Positions 7,548-17,009 are shown, counted from the first letter of the stretch. The stretch is 34,824 nt of DNA from Lachnospiraceae bacterium (GCA_022791975.1 JAAWAC010000058.1:1-34824), one strand, 5' to 3'. The notes: a model not told the origin generated them from the letters alone. Program-made: numbers and translations.

Positions 7548-8972
7548 ATGGGACGTTCACTTTTTATAAAATTTTTACTAACCTATGCACTATTCGGTCT
7601 CTTAAGCTTTGCCTTTATCTCCACACTGATTTCCCAGCTGGCCCTGACCCATCTTACAGAGCGCAAGGCTGAGGATTTATACCGGGAGGCCAACTACATT
7701 TCCTCTACCTTTGTCCGGGGCTACTACAACCGGGGCAGCTCCTCCCTGGAGCCTATCCACACCCAGTTTCAGGCTCTGGATATTTATCTCAATGCCTCCA
7801 TCTGGCTTTTAGATAACTCGGGAACCCTTCTGGTAAACTCTAAGGAAAACCTCAACATCCAGGAACCGGAGCATATCGAGGAATTTGACCCCACAGACGC
7901 TGGCAGCAGCTACTATGTCATCGGCACCTTTTATGACCGGTTTCCGGAAAAGACCTTAAGCGTCCTGGCGCCTGTGACCTACAATTTTAAAACCAACGGT
8001 TACGTGGTTCTGCACACACCCTACAGTCAGCTGGAGAGAGAACGGGATCAGATCCTCAACCTGATTTATATGGCCATGCTGATTATCTTCCTTTTGTCTC
8101 TTCTGATTTTGCTGGTCTTTACGGTTACAGTCCACTACCCTATCAAAACCATTACAGAGGCTGCGGAGCAATATGCCCAGGGAAATTTCCACTATGCTAT
8201 TTCCGTCTCCTCGGAGGATGAAATCGGACGCCTGGCAGATACTATGAACTATATGGCCCAGGAGCTATCCGATCTGGATGAATACCAGAAAAAATTTGTG
8301 GCCAATATTTCCCATGATTTCCGCTCTCCCCTAACCTCCATCAAGGGTTATCTGGAGGCCATCCAGGATGGCACCATTCCCCCGGAGATGCAGGGAAAAT
8401 ATATTGATATTCTCCTGCGGGAAACGGATCGGCTGAACAAGCTTACCAGTGGTCTTTTGACCCTCAATTCCTTTGACACCAAAAAGAACCGGCTGGATAT
8501 TACCTCCTTTGACATTAATGCCGTGATCAAAAACACTGTATCCACCTTTGAGCAGGCTTGTACCCAGAAGCGCATTACCCTGGATCTGCTTTTTGACTCC
8601 AAAAAGCTTCTGGTATCCGCTGACCACAGCAAAATTCAGCAGGTGCTCTATAACCTCTTGGACAATGCTATCAAATTTAGTCACAATCATTCTGTCATTA
8701 CCATAGAGACCACAGCCAAGCATGAGAAGGTATTTATCTCTGTAAAGGATACAGGCATTGGCATTCCCAGAGACTGTCAGAAGCGCATCTGGGAGCGTTT
8801 CTACAAGACGGATCTCTCCCGGGGGAAGGATAAGAGAGGGACCGGCCTGGGGCTGGCTATTGTAAAGGAAATTATCCAGTCCCACGGAGAGCACATCAAT
8901 GTTATCAGTACCGAGGGTGTGGGAACCGAGTTTATCTTCACTCTGCCCCGGGTTACCATGGAGGAGAATTAG
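7548..8972 (+). CDS. Membrane sensor histidine kinase, partner of the preceding regulator
   Basis: The 474-residue protein has membrane segments at about 8-32 and 171-196 flanking an extracytoplasmic sensor of roughly 135 residues, a HAMP linker (197-248), a dimerisation domain with the phosphoacceptor H256 in NISHDFRSPLTSIKGY, and an ATP-binding domain with N box (LLDNAIKFS), G1 (DTGIGI) and G2 (GTGLGLAI). All catalytic motifs are intact. The stimulus is unknown, and the sensor region shows no cysteine or histidine metal site. GAGGTG lies about 10 bases before the start. The next kinase starts 3 bases after this stop. Confidence 0.95.
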   Translation: MGRSLFIKFLLTYALFGLLSFAFISTLISQLALTHLTERKAEDLYREANYISSTFVRGYYNRGSSSLEPIHTQFQALDIYLNASIWLLDNSGTLLVNSKENLNIQEPEHIEEFDPTDAGSSYYVIGTFYDRFPEKTLSVLAPVTYNFKTNGYVVLHTPYSQLERERDQILNLIYMAMLIIFLLSLLILLVFTVTVHYPIKTITEAAEQYAQGNFHYAISVSSEDEIGRLADTMNYMAQELSDLDEYQKKFVANISHDFRSPLTSIKGYLEAIQDGTIPPEMQGKYIDILLRETDRLNKLTSGLLTLNSFDTKKNRLDITSFDINAVIKNTVSTFEQACTQKRITLDLLFDSKKLLVSADHSKIQQVLYNLLDNAIKFSHNHSVITIETTAKHEKVFISVKDTGIGIPRDCQKRIWERFYKTDLSRGKDKRGTGLGLAIVKEIIQSHGEHINVISTEGVGTEFIFTLPRVTMEEN

Positions 8973-8975
8973 CCT

Positions 8976-10064
8976 ATGGAGCCAGAAAAGCCAAGGACTC
9001 GTATGAACAGACAGGATCTGCTGCATAATATCACCATTACGGCGGGGATACTGGCCATCGCTATTATCGGCTCCGCCTTTTTCTTTATCACCACCAACAA
9101 TGCTAACAATGCCTCCCTGATTTATGTACTGGCCATTGTGCTGATCTCCCGGTATACCTATGGCTATCATCCGGGAATCATTGCTTCTATTATCGGGGTT
9201 ATCGCCGTCAATTATTTTTTCACCTACCCCTATGGGGAGCTGAATTTTACCATGACTGGTTACCCCATTACCTTTATTGGCATGCTGGCGATTGCGCTGA
9301 TAACCAGTGCAGCTACCACTCATATGAAGGAGCAGGCAGAGATCCTGGCAGAGCGGGAAAAGCTCCTGACAGATGCGGAAAAGGAAAAAATGCGGGCAAA
9401 TCTTCTGCGGGCCGTGTCCCACGATCTGCGCACGCCTCTTACCGCCATCATCGGTTCCAGCTCCAGCTATTTAGACAACCGGGACCAGCTGTCCTCCCAG
9501 GAAAAGGATCAGTTGGTTGCCCATATTTATGAGGATGCCAACTGGCTTTTACATATGGTGGAAAATCTGCTTACCGTTACCCGAATTCATGCGGATAATG
9601 CTGCAAGTCTGAATAAATCCGTGGAACCGGTGGAGGAAGTGGTGGCCGAAGCGGTTTCCCGTTTCCGAAAGCGCTATCCAGATAGCCCTGTACAGGTGCG
9701 GACTCCAGAGGAATTCTACATGATTCCCATGGATCCCACCCTGATTGAGCAGGTAATTTTAAACCTGTTGGAAAATGCAGTGCTTCACGCCCACAGCCAA
9801 AAGCCCACCAATCTCACTGTCACCCTGGAGGATGGCTGGATTCAGTTCCAGGTTATGGATTATGGAAAGGGCATTCCTACGGAGAGGCTAAGCACCATCT
9901 TTGACGGCAATCCCTACGGGACCCAGGAGAGCGCGGACTCCAAGCGGGGAATGGGTATTGGCTTAAGCATCTGCAAAACCATTATCCATGTTCACGGGGG
10001 CAGAATTACGGCGGGAAATCACAAAAACGGGGCTGTTTTCACCTTCCTGTTGCCCATGGAATAA
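8976..10064 (+). CDS. KdpD-like sensor kinase (DUF4118 plus kinase core only)
   Basis: Four closely packed membrane segments (about 18-38, 46-60, 66-83 and 96-112) form the DUF4118 module typical of KdpD. A coiled linker follows, then a kinase core with H149 in AVSHDLRTPLTAIIG, an N box (LLENAVLHA) and G boxes (DYGKGI, GMGIGLSI). At 362 residues it lacks the roughly 400-residue cytoplasmic N-terminal region of full KdpD, including its P-loop and universal-stress-like parts. The signal is therefore probably read by the membrane module. GGAGGAG precedes the ATG, lying within the end of the previous gene. It pairs with the KdpE-like regulator 12 bases downstream. No kdpFABC or Ktr genes are in the window. 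Confidence 0.92.
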   Translation: MEPEKPRTRMNRQDLLHNITITAGILAIAIIGSAFFFITTNNANNASLIYVLAIVLISRYTYGYHPGIIASIIGVIAVNYFFTYPYGELNFTMTGYPITFIGMLAIALITSAATTHMKEQAEILAEREKLLTDAEKEKMRANLLRAVSHDLRTPLTAIIGSSSSYLDNRDQLSSQEKDQLVAHIYEDANWLLHMVENLLTVTRIHADNAASLNKSVEPVEEVVAEAVSRFRKRYPDSPVQVRTPEEFYMIPMDPTLIEQVILNLLENAVLHAHSQKPTNLTVTLEDGWIQFQVMDYGKGIPTERLSTIFDGNPYGTQESADSKRGMGIGLSICKTIIHVHGGRITAGNHKNGAVFTFLLPME

Positions 10065-10076
10065 AAAGGAGTTTTT

Positions 10077-10781
10077 ATGAGTACGAAATTATCTATTTTG
10101 ATTATTGAGGATGAGGAGAATATCTGCAACTTTATCAAGACCTCTTTACAGCTACAGAATTATAAGATTATCACAGCCTCCACGGCCGGGGAGGGCCTTT
10201 CCATTGCCACCTCCGGTTCCGTAGATCTGATTCTGCTAGATCTGGGGCTTCCCGACATGGACGGGGTCAATGTAATCCGCCAGATCCGGTCCTGGTCCAG
10301 TATGCCCATTCTGGTTATTTCTGCCCGCACCAAGGAACAGGAAAAGGTGGAAGCTCTGGACTGCGGGGCTGATGACTATATCACCAAGCCCTTCGGTACC
10401 AAGGAGCTTATGGCCCGCATTCGCACGGCCATGCGCCACAGCAACCGTCTCTCCTCCCAGGATGAAAACTACAAGCGTCCCTATATTTGCAAGGGACTTG
10501 TTATTGACTTTGACAAGCGTCTGGTGACCCTCCATGGGCAAAATATCCACCTGACCCAGATTGAGTTTAAAATTGTCTCCCTGCTGGCCCAAAATGCCGG
10601 GCGTGTGCTCACCTATGATTCCATTCTCACCCATGTATGGGGCCCCTATATTGAACAGAACAACCAGATTCTTCGGGTCAATATGGCCAATGTGCGGCGA
10701 AAGCTGGAGCAGAATCCGGCCGAGCCTCAGTATATTCTCACAGAGGTGGGCATTGGCTATCGGATGGCCGAGGAAGACTGA
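10077..10781 (+). CDS. KdpE-like response regulator
   Basis: This 234-residue OmpR-family regulator has a receiver domain (acidic residues in IIEDEEN, phosphoacceptor D55 in LILLDLGLPDMDG, KPFG loop) and a winged-helix DNA-binding domain (about 135-230; LTQIEFKIVSLLAQ, VWGPYIEQNNQILRVNMANVR split by the recognition helix, ending VGIGYRM). The sequence style is that of KdpE, which fits its KdpD-like neighbour. AAGGAG stands 5 bases before the ATG. It is the last gene of the mutS2/two-component run and is followed at once by a hairpin. Whether it controls potassium uptake here is an inference from family only. Confidence 0.93.
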   Translation: MSTKLSILIIEDEENICNFIKTSLQLQNYKIITASTAGEGLSIATSGSVDLILLDLGLPDMDGVNVIRQIRSWSSMPILVISARTKEQEKVEALDCGADDYITKPFGTKELMARIRTAMRHSNRLSSQDENYKRPYICKGLVIDFDKRLVTLHGQNIHLTQIEFKIVSLLAQNAGRVLTYDSILTHVWGPYIEQNNQILRVNMANVRRKLEQNPAEPQYILTEVGIGYRMAEED

Positions 10782-10802
10782 CGCCCGGCCAAATGCCGGG
10801 CG
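10782..10802. terminator. Hairpin between convergent units
   Basis: cgcccggc-caaat-gccgggcg is a perfect 8-bp GC-rich stem with a 5-base loop. It starts right after the KdpE-like stop and lies 11 bases beyond the aconitase-family stop on the other strand. The plus-strand tail ccctgtattgttt is only moderately T-rich, and the minus side lacks a T run. It probably works mainly for the rightward unit. Confidence 0.65.
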
Positions 10803-10813
10803 CCCTGTATTGT

Positions 10814-13099
10814 TTACTCTCGATTGTAATTGATCAGACAGCCCTTTCGGATGATTTCTCTCTCATCGTCTGTGAGGGCTCCAAGTCTCAGGGTAATCTC
10901 CCGCTTGGAATCCCCGTTTATATAGGCCTTTATCTCCTCCTGCTTCTCCGTCACCGCCTGGTAAATGTGCGGCAGGAAAAGGAAATCTCCCTTGGCAAAG
11001 GGCAGTTCTCCCTCCTCAATCAGGAAGGGCAACATTCCCCAGTTGATGAGATTGGAGCGATACCGCTTGGTGGCATAGCTGTGGGCAATATTGGCCCAGC
11101 CTCCCAAAACCTTCTGACAGGAGGCCGCCTGCTCTCTGGCGGAGCCGTCTCCTGGCTTTACAGCAAAGATGGTACTGCCCACTCCCACCGTAGTCTTGTC
11201 TACTCCCGAAAACCAGGTGTTTATGGTCTTGAATATAGGCTCCAGCTCCGACACGGCTTCTACCGGACAGTCCCCCGCCTCTATGGCCTTCTGCGCTTTT
11301 TGTATCTCCTTGGCCAGTCCCACATAAGCCGGGTCTTTCCGGGACAGGGTAAATTCTGCCAGCCCCAGGGGATTCGAGCGATAGGAGGAGGTTTCCCCTG
11401 AGGGGATCAGCTCATCGGTGGTGGTGACCGGATCGTGTATCTCGGAGACCACCTTCAGGATCATGTGCCTGGGAAGAGGCGCCATGGCAGGCCAGTCCTT
11501 GATATTGGGACCAAATTGAATCTCCGCCTCCGGATCTGCCTGCCCTTTGCTGTCAAAGACCCGGGTAGCATAAATCCGACTGTCAAAATGATAGGTGGGG
11601 TTGGTGTACTCCACATCCAGCTCTGTGGCCGCTGTTAGACAGCCCTTGTTGGCCGCCGTGGCTGCAATGGATCGGGCATCCATCAGGGCCACAGAGGCAA
11701 TCTGGCCGCTTTGCAGTTTGGACCCCTCCCGGTTGGGAAAATTCCGGGTGGAATGGCGGATGCTGAGCCCGTTGTTGGCAGGAGTGTCTCCCGCTCCAAA
11801 GCAGGGGCCACAGAAGGCTGTTTTCAACACGGCTCCGCTTCCCATTAGGGCTGCTGCAGCTCCGTTTTTCACCAGCTCCATATAGATAGGCATGCTGGCA
11901 GGATATACGCTTAAGGTGAAGGCTCCGTCTCCAATGCCCTTTCCCCCCAGAATGTCCGCCGCTGCACAGATATTTTCAAAGCCGCCTCCGGCGCAGCCGG
12001 CAATAATTCCCTGCTCCACAAAAAGCTGTCCGTTTCTCACCTTATCCTTTAAGGTAAAATCCACGGCTCCCCCCAGGCTTACCCGGGCTTTTTTCTCCAC
12101 ATCCTCCAGTATATCGGTGAGATTGTCTTTTAATTCTTCGATGGTGTAGGTATTGCTGGGATGGAAGGGCATAGCAATCATAGGCCGGATCTTTCCCAGA
12201 TCTACCAGAATCATTCCGTCATAGTAAGCCACCTCTCCCGGGTTCAGCTCCTTGTAATCTGTCTCCCGGCCATGTATCCCATAAAACTCCCGGATGGTTT
12301 CATCCGTGCGCCAGATGGAGGACAGACAGGTGGTTTCCGTGGTCATAACATCAATGCCAATACGGAAATCCGCGCTCAGCTTTGAGACCCCATCACCGAT
12401 AAATTCCATTACCTGATTGTTCACATAGCCATTGGCAAACACAGCCCCGATAATAGCCAGGGCCACATCCTGGGGACCCACGCCTTTTGCCGGCTCTCCT
12501 GTGAGATACACCCCTACCACTCCTGGAAGAGGAATGTCGTAAGTCTTTTTCAAAAGCTGCTTTACCAGCTCCGGTCCGCCCTCACCCATGGCCATGGTAC
12601 CCAGAGCTCCATAGCGGGTATGGCTGTCAGAGCCCAGAATCATCTGTCCCCCGGCCGCCAACATCTCCCGGGCATACTGATGAATCACCGCCTGATGAGG
12701 GGGCACATAGACTCCCCCATATTTTTTAGCGCAGGTCAGCCCATACATGTGATCATCCTCGTTGATGGTCCCTCCCACGGCGCAAAGGCTGTTGTGACAG
12801 TTGGTCAACACATAGGGCATGGGAAACCGGGTAAGCCCCGAAGCCCTGGCGGTCTGAATAATTCCCACAAAGGTAATATCATGTGATGTAAGCTTGTCAA
12901 ACCGAATTTGCAGCTGCTCCATGGACCCGGAGGTGTTGTGGCTCTCCAAAATCCCATAGGCAATCGTCTGCTTCCTTGCTTCCTCCTTAGCAGGCGTTCT
13001 GCCTAATTTGCGCTCCAAAAGAGCCGGTGCATCCCCGTTGTCCGGAATAATCTCCTGACCTTTCAGCACATAAGCGCCGCCTTCCAATAATTGAATCAT
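10814..13099 (-). CDS. Aconitase-family hydratase
   Basis: This 761-residue protein has the AcnA-type layout, with the large catalytic part first and the swivel domain at the C-terminus. The [4Fe-4S] ligands are expected at C369 (IIAGCAGGG), C430 and C433 (FCGPCFGAG). Other family motifs are GSDSHT (156-161), [12 protein letters not shown] and, in the swivel, [11 protein letters not shown]. It should carry out reversible dehydration/hydration of a tricarboxylic or similar acid. The AcnA-like plan makes aconitate hydratase likely, but no citrate synthase or isocitrate dehydrogenase is nearby, so the substrate is open. AGGAGGAG precedes the ATG. It is the last gene of a unit with the PLP enzyme, dapF and murE, 48 bases after murE. 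Confidence 0.88.
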   Translation of the reverse strand: MIQLLEGGAYVLKGQEIIPDNGDAPALLERKLGRTPAKEEARKQTIAYGILESHNTSGSMEQLQIRFDKLTSHDITFVGIIQTARASGLTRFPMPYVLTNCHNSLCAVGGTINEDDHMYGLTCAKKYGGVYVPPHQAVIHQYAREMLAAGGQMILGSDSHTRYGALGTMAMGEGGPELVKQLLKKTYDIPLPGVVGVYLTGEPAKGVGPQDVALAIIGAVFANGYVNNQVMEFIGDGVSKLSADFRIGIDVMTTETTCLSSIWRTDETIREFYGIHGRETDYKELNPGEVAYYDGMILVDLGKIRPMIAMPFHPSNTYTIEELKDNLTDILEDVEKKARVSLGGAVDFTLKDKVRNGQLFVEQGIIAGCAGGGFENICAAADILGGKGIGDGAFTLSVYPASMPIYMELVKNGAAAALMGSGAVLKTAFCGPCFGAGDTPANNGLSIRHSTRNFPNREGSKLQSGQIASVALMDARSIAATAANKGCLTAATELDVEYTNPTYHFDSRIYATRVFDSKGQADPEAEIQFGPNIKDWPAMAPLPRHMILKVVSEIHDPVTTTDELIPSGETSSYRSNPLGLAEFTLSRKDPAYVGLAKEIQKAQKAIEAGDCPVEAVSELEPIFKTINTWFSGVDKTTVGVGSTIFAVKPGDGSAREQAASCQKVLGGWANIAHSYATKRYRSNLINWGMLPFLIEEGELPFAKGDFLFLPHIYQAVTEKQEEIKAYINGDSKREITLRLGALTDDEREIIRKGCLINYNRE

Positions 13100-13147
13100 A
13101 TACTCCTCCTCTTTCTCCCTGTCTTTTATTGGTCCAGGACAGACATC

Positions 13148-14785
13148 CTACTTTGTCTGCAAATATTCCGCCACTATTTTTTCCTCGGAAAAATAATATT
13201 TCACTCCCCGAACCTCCTGGTACTCCTCATGTCCCTTGCCAATCAGCGCCACAATATCTCCCCGGCCGCAGTGGTCGATGAGATAGTGGATGGCTTCCTT
13301 TCTGTCCAGGATAATCTCATACTTTCCATCGTATTCCTTAAGCCCCTGGATAATATCCTGGTTGATGGAATCCATCTCCTCGTCCCGGGGATTGTCCATG
13401 GTAATCACCGTTAAATCTGCATATTTTCCTGCAATGCGTCCCATGTCAAAGCGTCGCTGCCGGGGTCGGTTTCCGCCGCCACCAAAGAGGCAAATTAATC
13501 GCTCCGGTTCATATCCCCGCAGCATCCCCAGAAGACTCTCCATACTCAGGGCATTATGGGCATAGTCAATAATAAAGGTGGTAAAGTGGGCTGTGTCCTG
13601 AAGAAGCTGGGTTCTGCCCTTTACTGCCACCCGACGAAGGGCCTCTCCTCTTGCCTGGGAACCCACCCCCATGAGAAAAGTCACGGCCGTGGCTGCCAGG
13701 GCATTTTCCACATTAAAATCTCCTGGCATTCCCAACACGATCTCTTCTTTAAGCCGCCCAGCAATGGAAAAAGTAGTGCCTAAAAGCCCCGGCTCCCACC
13801 GCTTCTGTATATTTTCCCCATAGAAATCTGCCTTTTCTCGAATGGAAAAGGTGTACCGGCACCCCGCATCCCTGGTCACCTGCTGCCAGTTGGGATCGTC
13901 CTGATTGGCCAGGGTCACTTTTGTCTGGGAAAACAAAAGCTTTTTGCAGGCCAGATACTCCTCAAAATCCTCGTGCTCCCCGGGACCAATGTGATCGGGG
14001 GAAATATTTAGAAACAGGCCATAATCAAAGATAATCCCCTCCGTGCGCTTCTGTTTTAAGCCCTGGGAGGAAACCTCCATCACCACTGTATCACAGCCCC
14101 CTTTGCGCATCTGGGCAAAGAGGCCGTGAAGCTCATAGGACTCCGGGGTGGTATTCTTTGTGGAAAATTTTTCCTCTCCCATAAAAGCTCCCATGGTTCC
14201 GATAAGTCCCACTTTATGTCCCCCAGCCTCCAGAATCCTGCAAATCATATGGGAGGTGGTGGTTTTTCCCTTTGTTCCCGTGATGCCGATCAAGGTCATC
14301 TCATCTGCCGGATGCCCAAACCAAGCTCCGGAAATCCGTGCCAGGGCGCTTCTCGTATCTGCCGTCCGCACAATGGCTGCTTTCCACTTGCTCCCTTCCT
14401 CTTCCAGGGACGCAACCCGCAGCTGTGCCGTACAAGGATTCCCCGCCTCGCTGTCCACAGACGCCGCCCTCAACTCTGCCGCCTCCAGCTGTCCTGCATG
14501 CAAGGAGACTGTTTCTTCCTGTTCCTCCCCAGCATCCCAGCTCACAGTCCATCCTGCTGCTCTCAGACTCTCCTCGGCTCCTTCCTCTATAAGAACAGCC
14601 CCTGCACCCGCCTCCAAAGCCTGCCGAATATAGGCATGTCCATCTGCTCGAAAGCCTCGCAGGCACACAAACAGGGAGCCGGCCTGTACCTCCCTGGAGG
14701 AATATGCCACTGATGTGATTTCCTCCCTGCCGTCTCCCCTGAGATATTCGCACTCTATGTCATTCAATAAATTCTTCAATATCAT
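13148..14785 (-). CDS. murE: UDP-MurNAc-tripeptide ligase MurE
   Basis: It adds the third amino acid to UDP-MurNAc-L-Ala-D-Glu in the cytoplasm. Visible are the N-terminal uridine-nucleotide domain, the ATP loop GTKGKTTT (from about 170), the NTTPES substrate motif, the region of the carbamylated lysine (EYLACKK) and the C-terminal motif DNPR (464-467), which marks meso-diaminopimelate users. About 55 extra residues (roughly 83-138) interrupt the N-terminal domain. They contain two similar blocks, AELRAASVDSEAG and AQLRVASLEEEG. ATG 14785 is preferred over 14809 because GGGGAGA stands 8 bases upstream. The start lies inside the end of dapF (26-base overlap), suggesting coupled translation and a shared role in cell-wall building. 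Confidence 0.93.
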   Translation of the reverse strand: MILKNLLNDIECEYLRGDGREEITSVAYSSREVQAGSLFVCLRGFRADGHAYIRQALEAGAGAVLIEEGAEESLRAAGWTVSWDAGEEQEETVSLHAGQLEAAELRAASVDSEAGNPCTAQLRVASLEEEGSKWKAAIVRTADTRSALARISGAWFGHPADEMTLIGITGTKGKTTTSHMICRILEAGGHKVGLIGTMGAFMGEEKFSTKNTTPESYELHGLFAQMRKGGCDTVVMEVSSQGLKQKRTEGIIFDYGLFLNISPDHIGPGEHEDFEEYLACKKLLFSQTKVTLANQDDPNWQQVTRDAGCRYTFSIREKADFYGENIQKRWEPGLLGTTFSIAGRLKEEIVLGMPGDFNVENALAATAVTFLMGVGSQARGEALRRVAVKGRTQLLQDTAHFTTFIIDYAHNALSMESLLGMLRGYEPERLICLFGGGGNRPRQRRFDMGRIAGKYADLTVITMDNPRDEEMDSINQDIIQGLKEYDGKYEIILDRKEAIHYLIDHCGRGDIVALIGKGHEEYQEVRGVKYYFSEEKIVAEYLQTK

Positions 14786-15626
14786 GGTAATATTCTCCCC
14801 GGAATACAATCTGCGAAGGTCCTGTCATATGCACAACGTCCTCCTGGTCCCATTCCACAGCTAAGGGGCCACCTGGCTGCTGCACCTCCACCCGGCGGCC
14901 ACACAGTCCCAGTCGGTTGGCCACCACCACGGCTGCACAACAGCCAGTTCCACATCCAAGTGTCTCCCCGCAGTTGCGCTCCCATTCCCGGATGCGAATA
15001 TGCCCCTGATCCAAAATTTGGGCAAAGGTCACATTGGTCCGCTGGGGAAAGCAGGGATGTTCCTCCACGGATTTTCCATATTTTTCCAAATCCAGCTTTT
15101 CCAAATCCTCCCCCTGATCCAGCAGTAGTACTGTATGAGGATTTCCAAAGGAAATGCTGGAGGTCCGAAATTCCCGATCCGCCGCTTTGAGCCTCTGATC
15201 CAGAAAGATCTCTCCCTCTGTGTTCACAGGGATTTTTTCCGCCCGAAATTCCGGCTTTCCGATCTGGGCATGGATATTGACCACCTGCCCCTCCTCCACC
15301 ATAAGCTCCACCGTCTGATGGCCCCCCAGAGTTTCCACAGTCAAAAGCTCCTTCTTGGTATATCCGCTACAGTAAAACAGCTTGGAGGCGCTTCTCAGGG
15401 CATTCCCACACATCTCCGCTTCCGATCCGTCCGGATTGAAAATGCGCATACGAAAATCGCATACCTGGGAAGGGCACAGCATCACCATGCCATCGGAGCC
15501 CACACCAAAATGTCGGTCAGAGATGCGCCGGGCTAAAATCCCCGGCGCTTCTATGTTCTGACTGATGGCATCGATATACACATAATCGTTTCCAAAAGCC
15601 TGCATTTTTGTAAACAAAACCTTCAT
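14760..15626 (-). CDS. dapF: Diaminopimelate epimerase DapF
   Basis: It converts LL- to meso-diaminopimelate, the last but one step to lysine and the residue used by MurE next door. The 288-residue protein has the family opening TKMQAFGNDYVYID and both catalytic cysteines: C73 in EMCGNALR and C225 in GETLGCGTG. The first motif normally reads CGNG; here A76 replaces the glycine, a conservative but notable change. ATG 15626 has GGAGG 7 bases upstream. An in-frame TTG at 15632 is an unlikely start. The gene begins 2 bases after the stop of the PLP enzyme gene and overlaps murE. Confidence 0.95.
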   Translation of the reverse strand: MKVLFTKMQAFGNDYVYIDAISQNIEAPGILARRISDRHFGVGSDGMVMLCPSQVCDFRMRIFNPDGSEAEMCGNALRSASKLFYCSGYTKKELLTVETLGGHQTVELMVEEGQVVNIHAQIGKPEFRAEKIPVNTEGEIFLDQRLKAADREFRTSSISFGNPHTVLLLDQGEDLEKLDLEKYGKSVEEHPCFPQRTNVTFAQILDQGHIRIREWERNCGETLGCGTGCCAAVVVANRLGLCGRRVEVQQPGGPLAVEWDQEDVVHMTGPSQIVFRGEYYHDIEEFIE

Positions 15627-15628
15627 GG

Positions 15629-16810
15629 TCAAGCCTCCATGGCCTGGGCCAGATCCGCAATAATATCCTCCACCTTCTCAATGCCAATGGATATCCGCAG
15701 GAACCGGTCATTGATACCAAGCTTCTCCCGGATATCTGCCGGGATAGACTCATGGGTCTGGGTCAAAGGATAGGTAATCAGGGTCTCTGTCCCCCCCAGG
15801 CTCTCTGCAAACAGAATCATATTGGTTTTTGTAAGCAAGGACTTGGCTGTCTCCAGGGTATCCACCTCAAAGGAAATCATTCCACCAAAGCCTGTGCTCT
15901 GGCTCTTGCTGATGGCGTAGCCCACATGATCCTCAAAGCCGGCATAATACACCTTTTTTACCTTAGGCTGTTCCCGCAGCCATTTGGCTACCAGGGCTGC
16001 ATTTTCATTGTGCTTTTCCATGCGCAGACATAGGGTCTTTAAGCCCCGCAGCAGTAGCCAGGAATCAAAGGGCGCCAGCCCGTTGCCCCGGGATTTCAGC
16101 TGCAACTGGAAATGCGCCTCCAGCTCCGGCGTATTTACCACCACAATACCTGCAATCACATCATTGTGACCACAGAGATATTTGGTTCCACTGTGCACCA
16201 CAATGTCCGCCCCCAGGGATATGGGCCGTTGAAAATAGGGCGTCAAAAAGGTGTTGTCCACCACCAGAAGAGCCCCGATCTCCTTTGCAATCTCCGAAAG
16301 TTTCCGGATATCCGCCACCTTCATCATGGGATTGGTGGGCGTCTCCACAAAGAGCATTTTCGTGGAGGGACCAATGGCTGCCCGAACGGCCTCCGTATCC
16401 GCCATATCCACATAGGTGAATACGCAGCCCTGATTCTTAAAAATATCCTCCCCAATCCGATAGGTTCCGCCGTAGATATCGTCCGAGAGCAGTACATGGT
16501 CCCCAGGCCTTAAGATTCCAAAAACCGACATATTGGCTGCCTGTCCACTGGAAAAAGCAAAGCCCGCTGTGCCGCCTTCCAATATAGCCATGGTCCGCTC
16601 CAGTTCCTCCCGGGTGGGATTCTTTAAACGGGTGTAGGTATAGCCTGTGGACACATCAAAATCCTTGTGGCGAAAGGTAGCTGACTGAAAAATGGGGAAG
16701 CTTACCGCTCCGGTAATGGGATCGCAGCCCAGTCCCCCGTGCACCACCTTGGACTCAAAATGCAGACTATCCTTTGTATCATAAGAATCATAAAAGCAAT
16801 CTTCTATCAT
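15629..16810 (-). CDS. Cys/Met metabolism PLP enzyme (cystathionine synthase/lyase type)
   Basis: This 393-residue fold-type I PLP enzyme has the transsulfuration family signatures: YTYTRLKNPTREELE, the cofactor-stacking region with SSGQAANMS, VDNTFLTPYFQRP, and the PLP lysine K210 in HSGTKYLCGHNDVIAG. The C-terminus has ESLGGTETLITYP. Members act as cystathionine gamma-synthase, gamma-lyase or beta-lyase, or as methionine gamma-lyase, and sequence motifs alone do not decide which. Two ATGs compete: the first (16825) has no ribosome binding site, while the second (16810) has GGAGG 8 bases upstream, formed by the codons after the first ATG. It opens the unit continuing into dapF, murE and the aconitase-family gene, so a role in sulfur amino acid synthesis is likely. 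Confidence 0.9.
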   Translation of the reverse strand: MIEDCFYDSYDTKDSLHFESKVVHGGLGCDPITGAVSFPIFQSATFRHKDFDVSTGYTYTRLKNPTREELERTMAILEGGTAGFAFSSGQAANMSVFGILRPGDHVLLSDDIYGGTYRIGEDIFKNQGCVFTYVDMADTEAVRAAIGPSTKMLFVETPTNPMMKVADIRKLSEIAKEIGALLVVDNTFLTPYFQRPISLGADIVVHSGTKYLCGHNDVIAGIVVVNTPELEAHFQLQLKSRGNGLAPFDSWLLLRGLKTLCLRMEKHNENAALVAKWLREQPKVKKVYYAGFEDHVGYAISKSQSTGFGGMISFEVDTLETAKSLLTKTNMILFAESLGGTETLITYPLTQTHESIPADIREKLGINDRFLRISIGIEKVEDIIADLAQAMEA

Positions 16811-16848
16811 CCTGTTATCCTCCATTTTTTTATTAACAGCTTGTTCTA

Positions 16849-16877
16849 ACTATATCATGGGAAAGTGTATTTTTCAA
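16849..16877 (-). promoter_or_regulatory. Promoter for the PLP enzyme/dapF/murE/hydratase unit
   Basis: On the minus strand TTGAAA (16877-16872) and TATAGT (16854-16849) are spaced by exactly 17 bases. Transcription would begin about 30 bases before the chosen start codon of the PLP enzyme. No S-box, T-box or other riboswitch-like structure fits in such a short leader. Confidence 0.7.
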
Positions 16878-17009
16878 CCACAACTGAAAAGGAACCTGCT
16901 AATTGTCTAAATAATTGTTCCCTTTCCCACGCAAAATGCCACCCCAAGCCAGGGAAAATATGTCAGCTTATTCTCTAAACAGAGTATGCCCCTTTGCCTC
17001 CATTGCCAT

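Noticed and set aside
8331..9422. Long open frame (363 codons) on the minus strand across the two kinase genes
   Set aside because: It lies wholly antisense to genes with intact kinase motifs, has no ribosome binding site and its translation has no domain character. It reflects codon bias of the sense genes.
16811..16825. First ATG (16825) of the PLP enzyme
   Set aside because: Preceded only by A residues. Its own codons form the GGAGG for the ATG at 16810, so the latter is the better start.
16826..17009. Terminator for the AraC-type gene
   Set aside because: Only a short imperfect stem (CTCT-GTTT-AGAG) without a T tract is visible. I could not support a terminator here.
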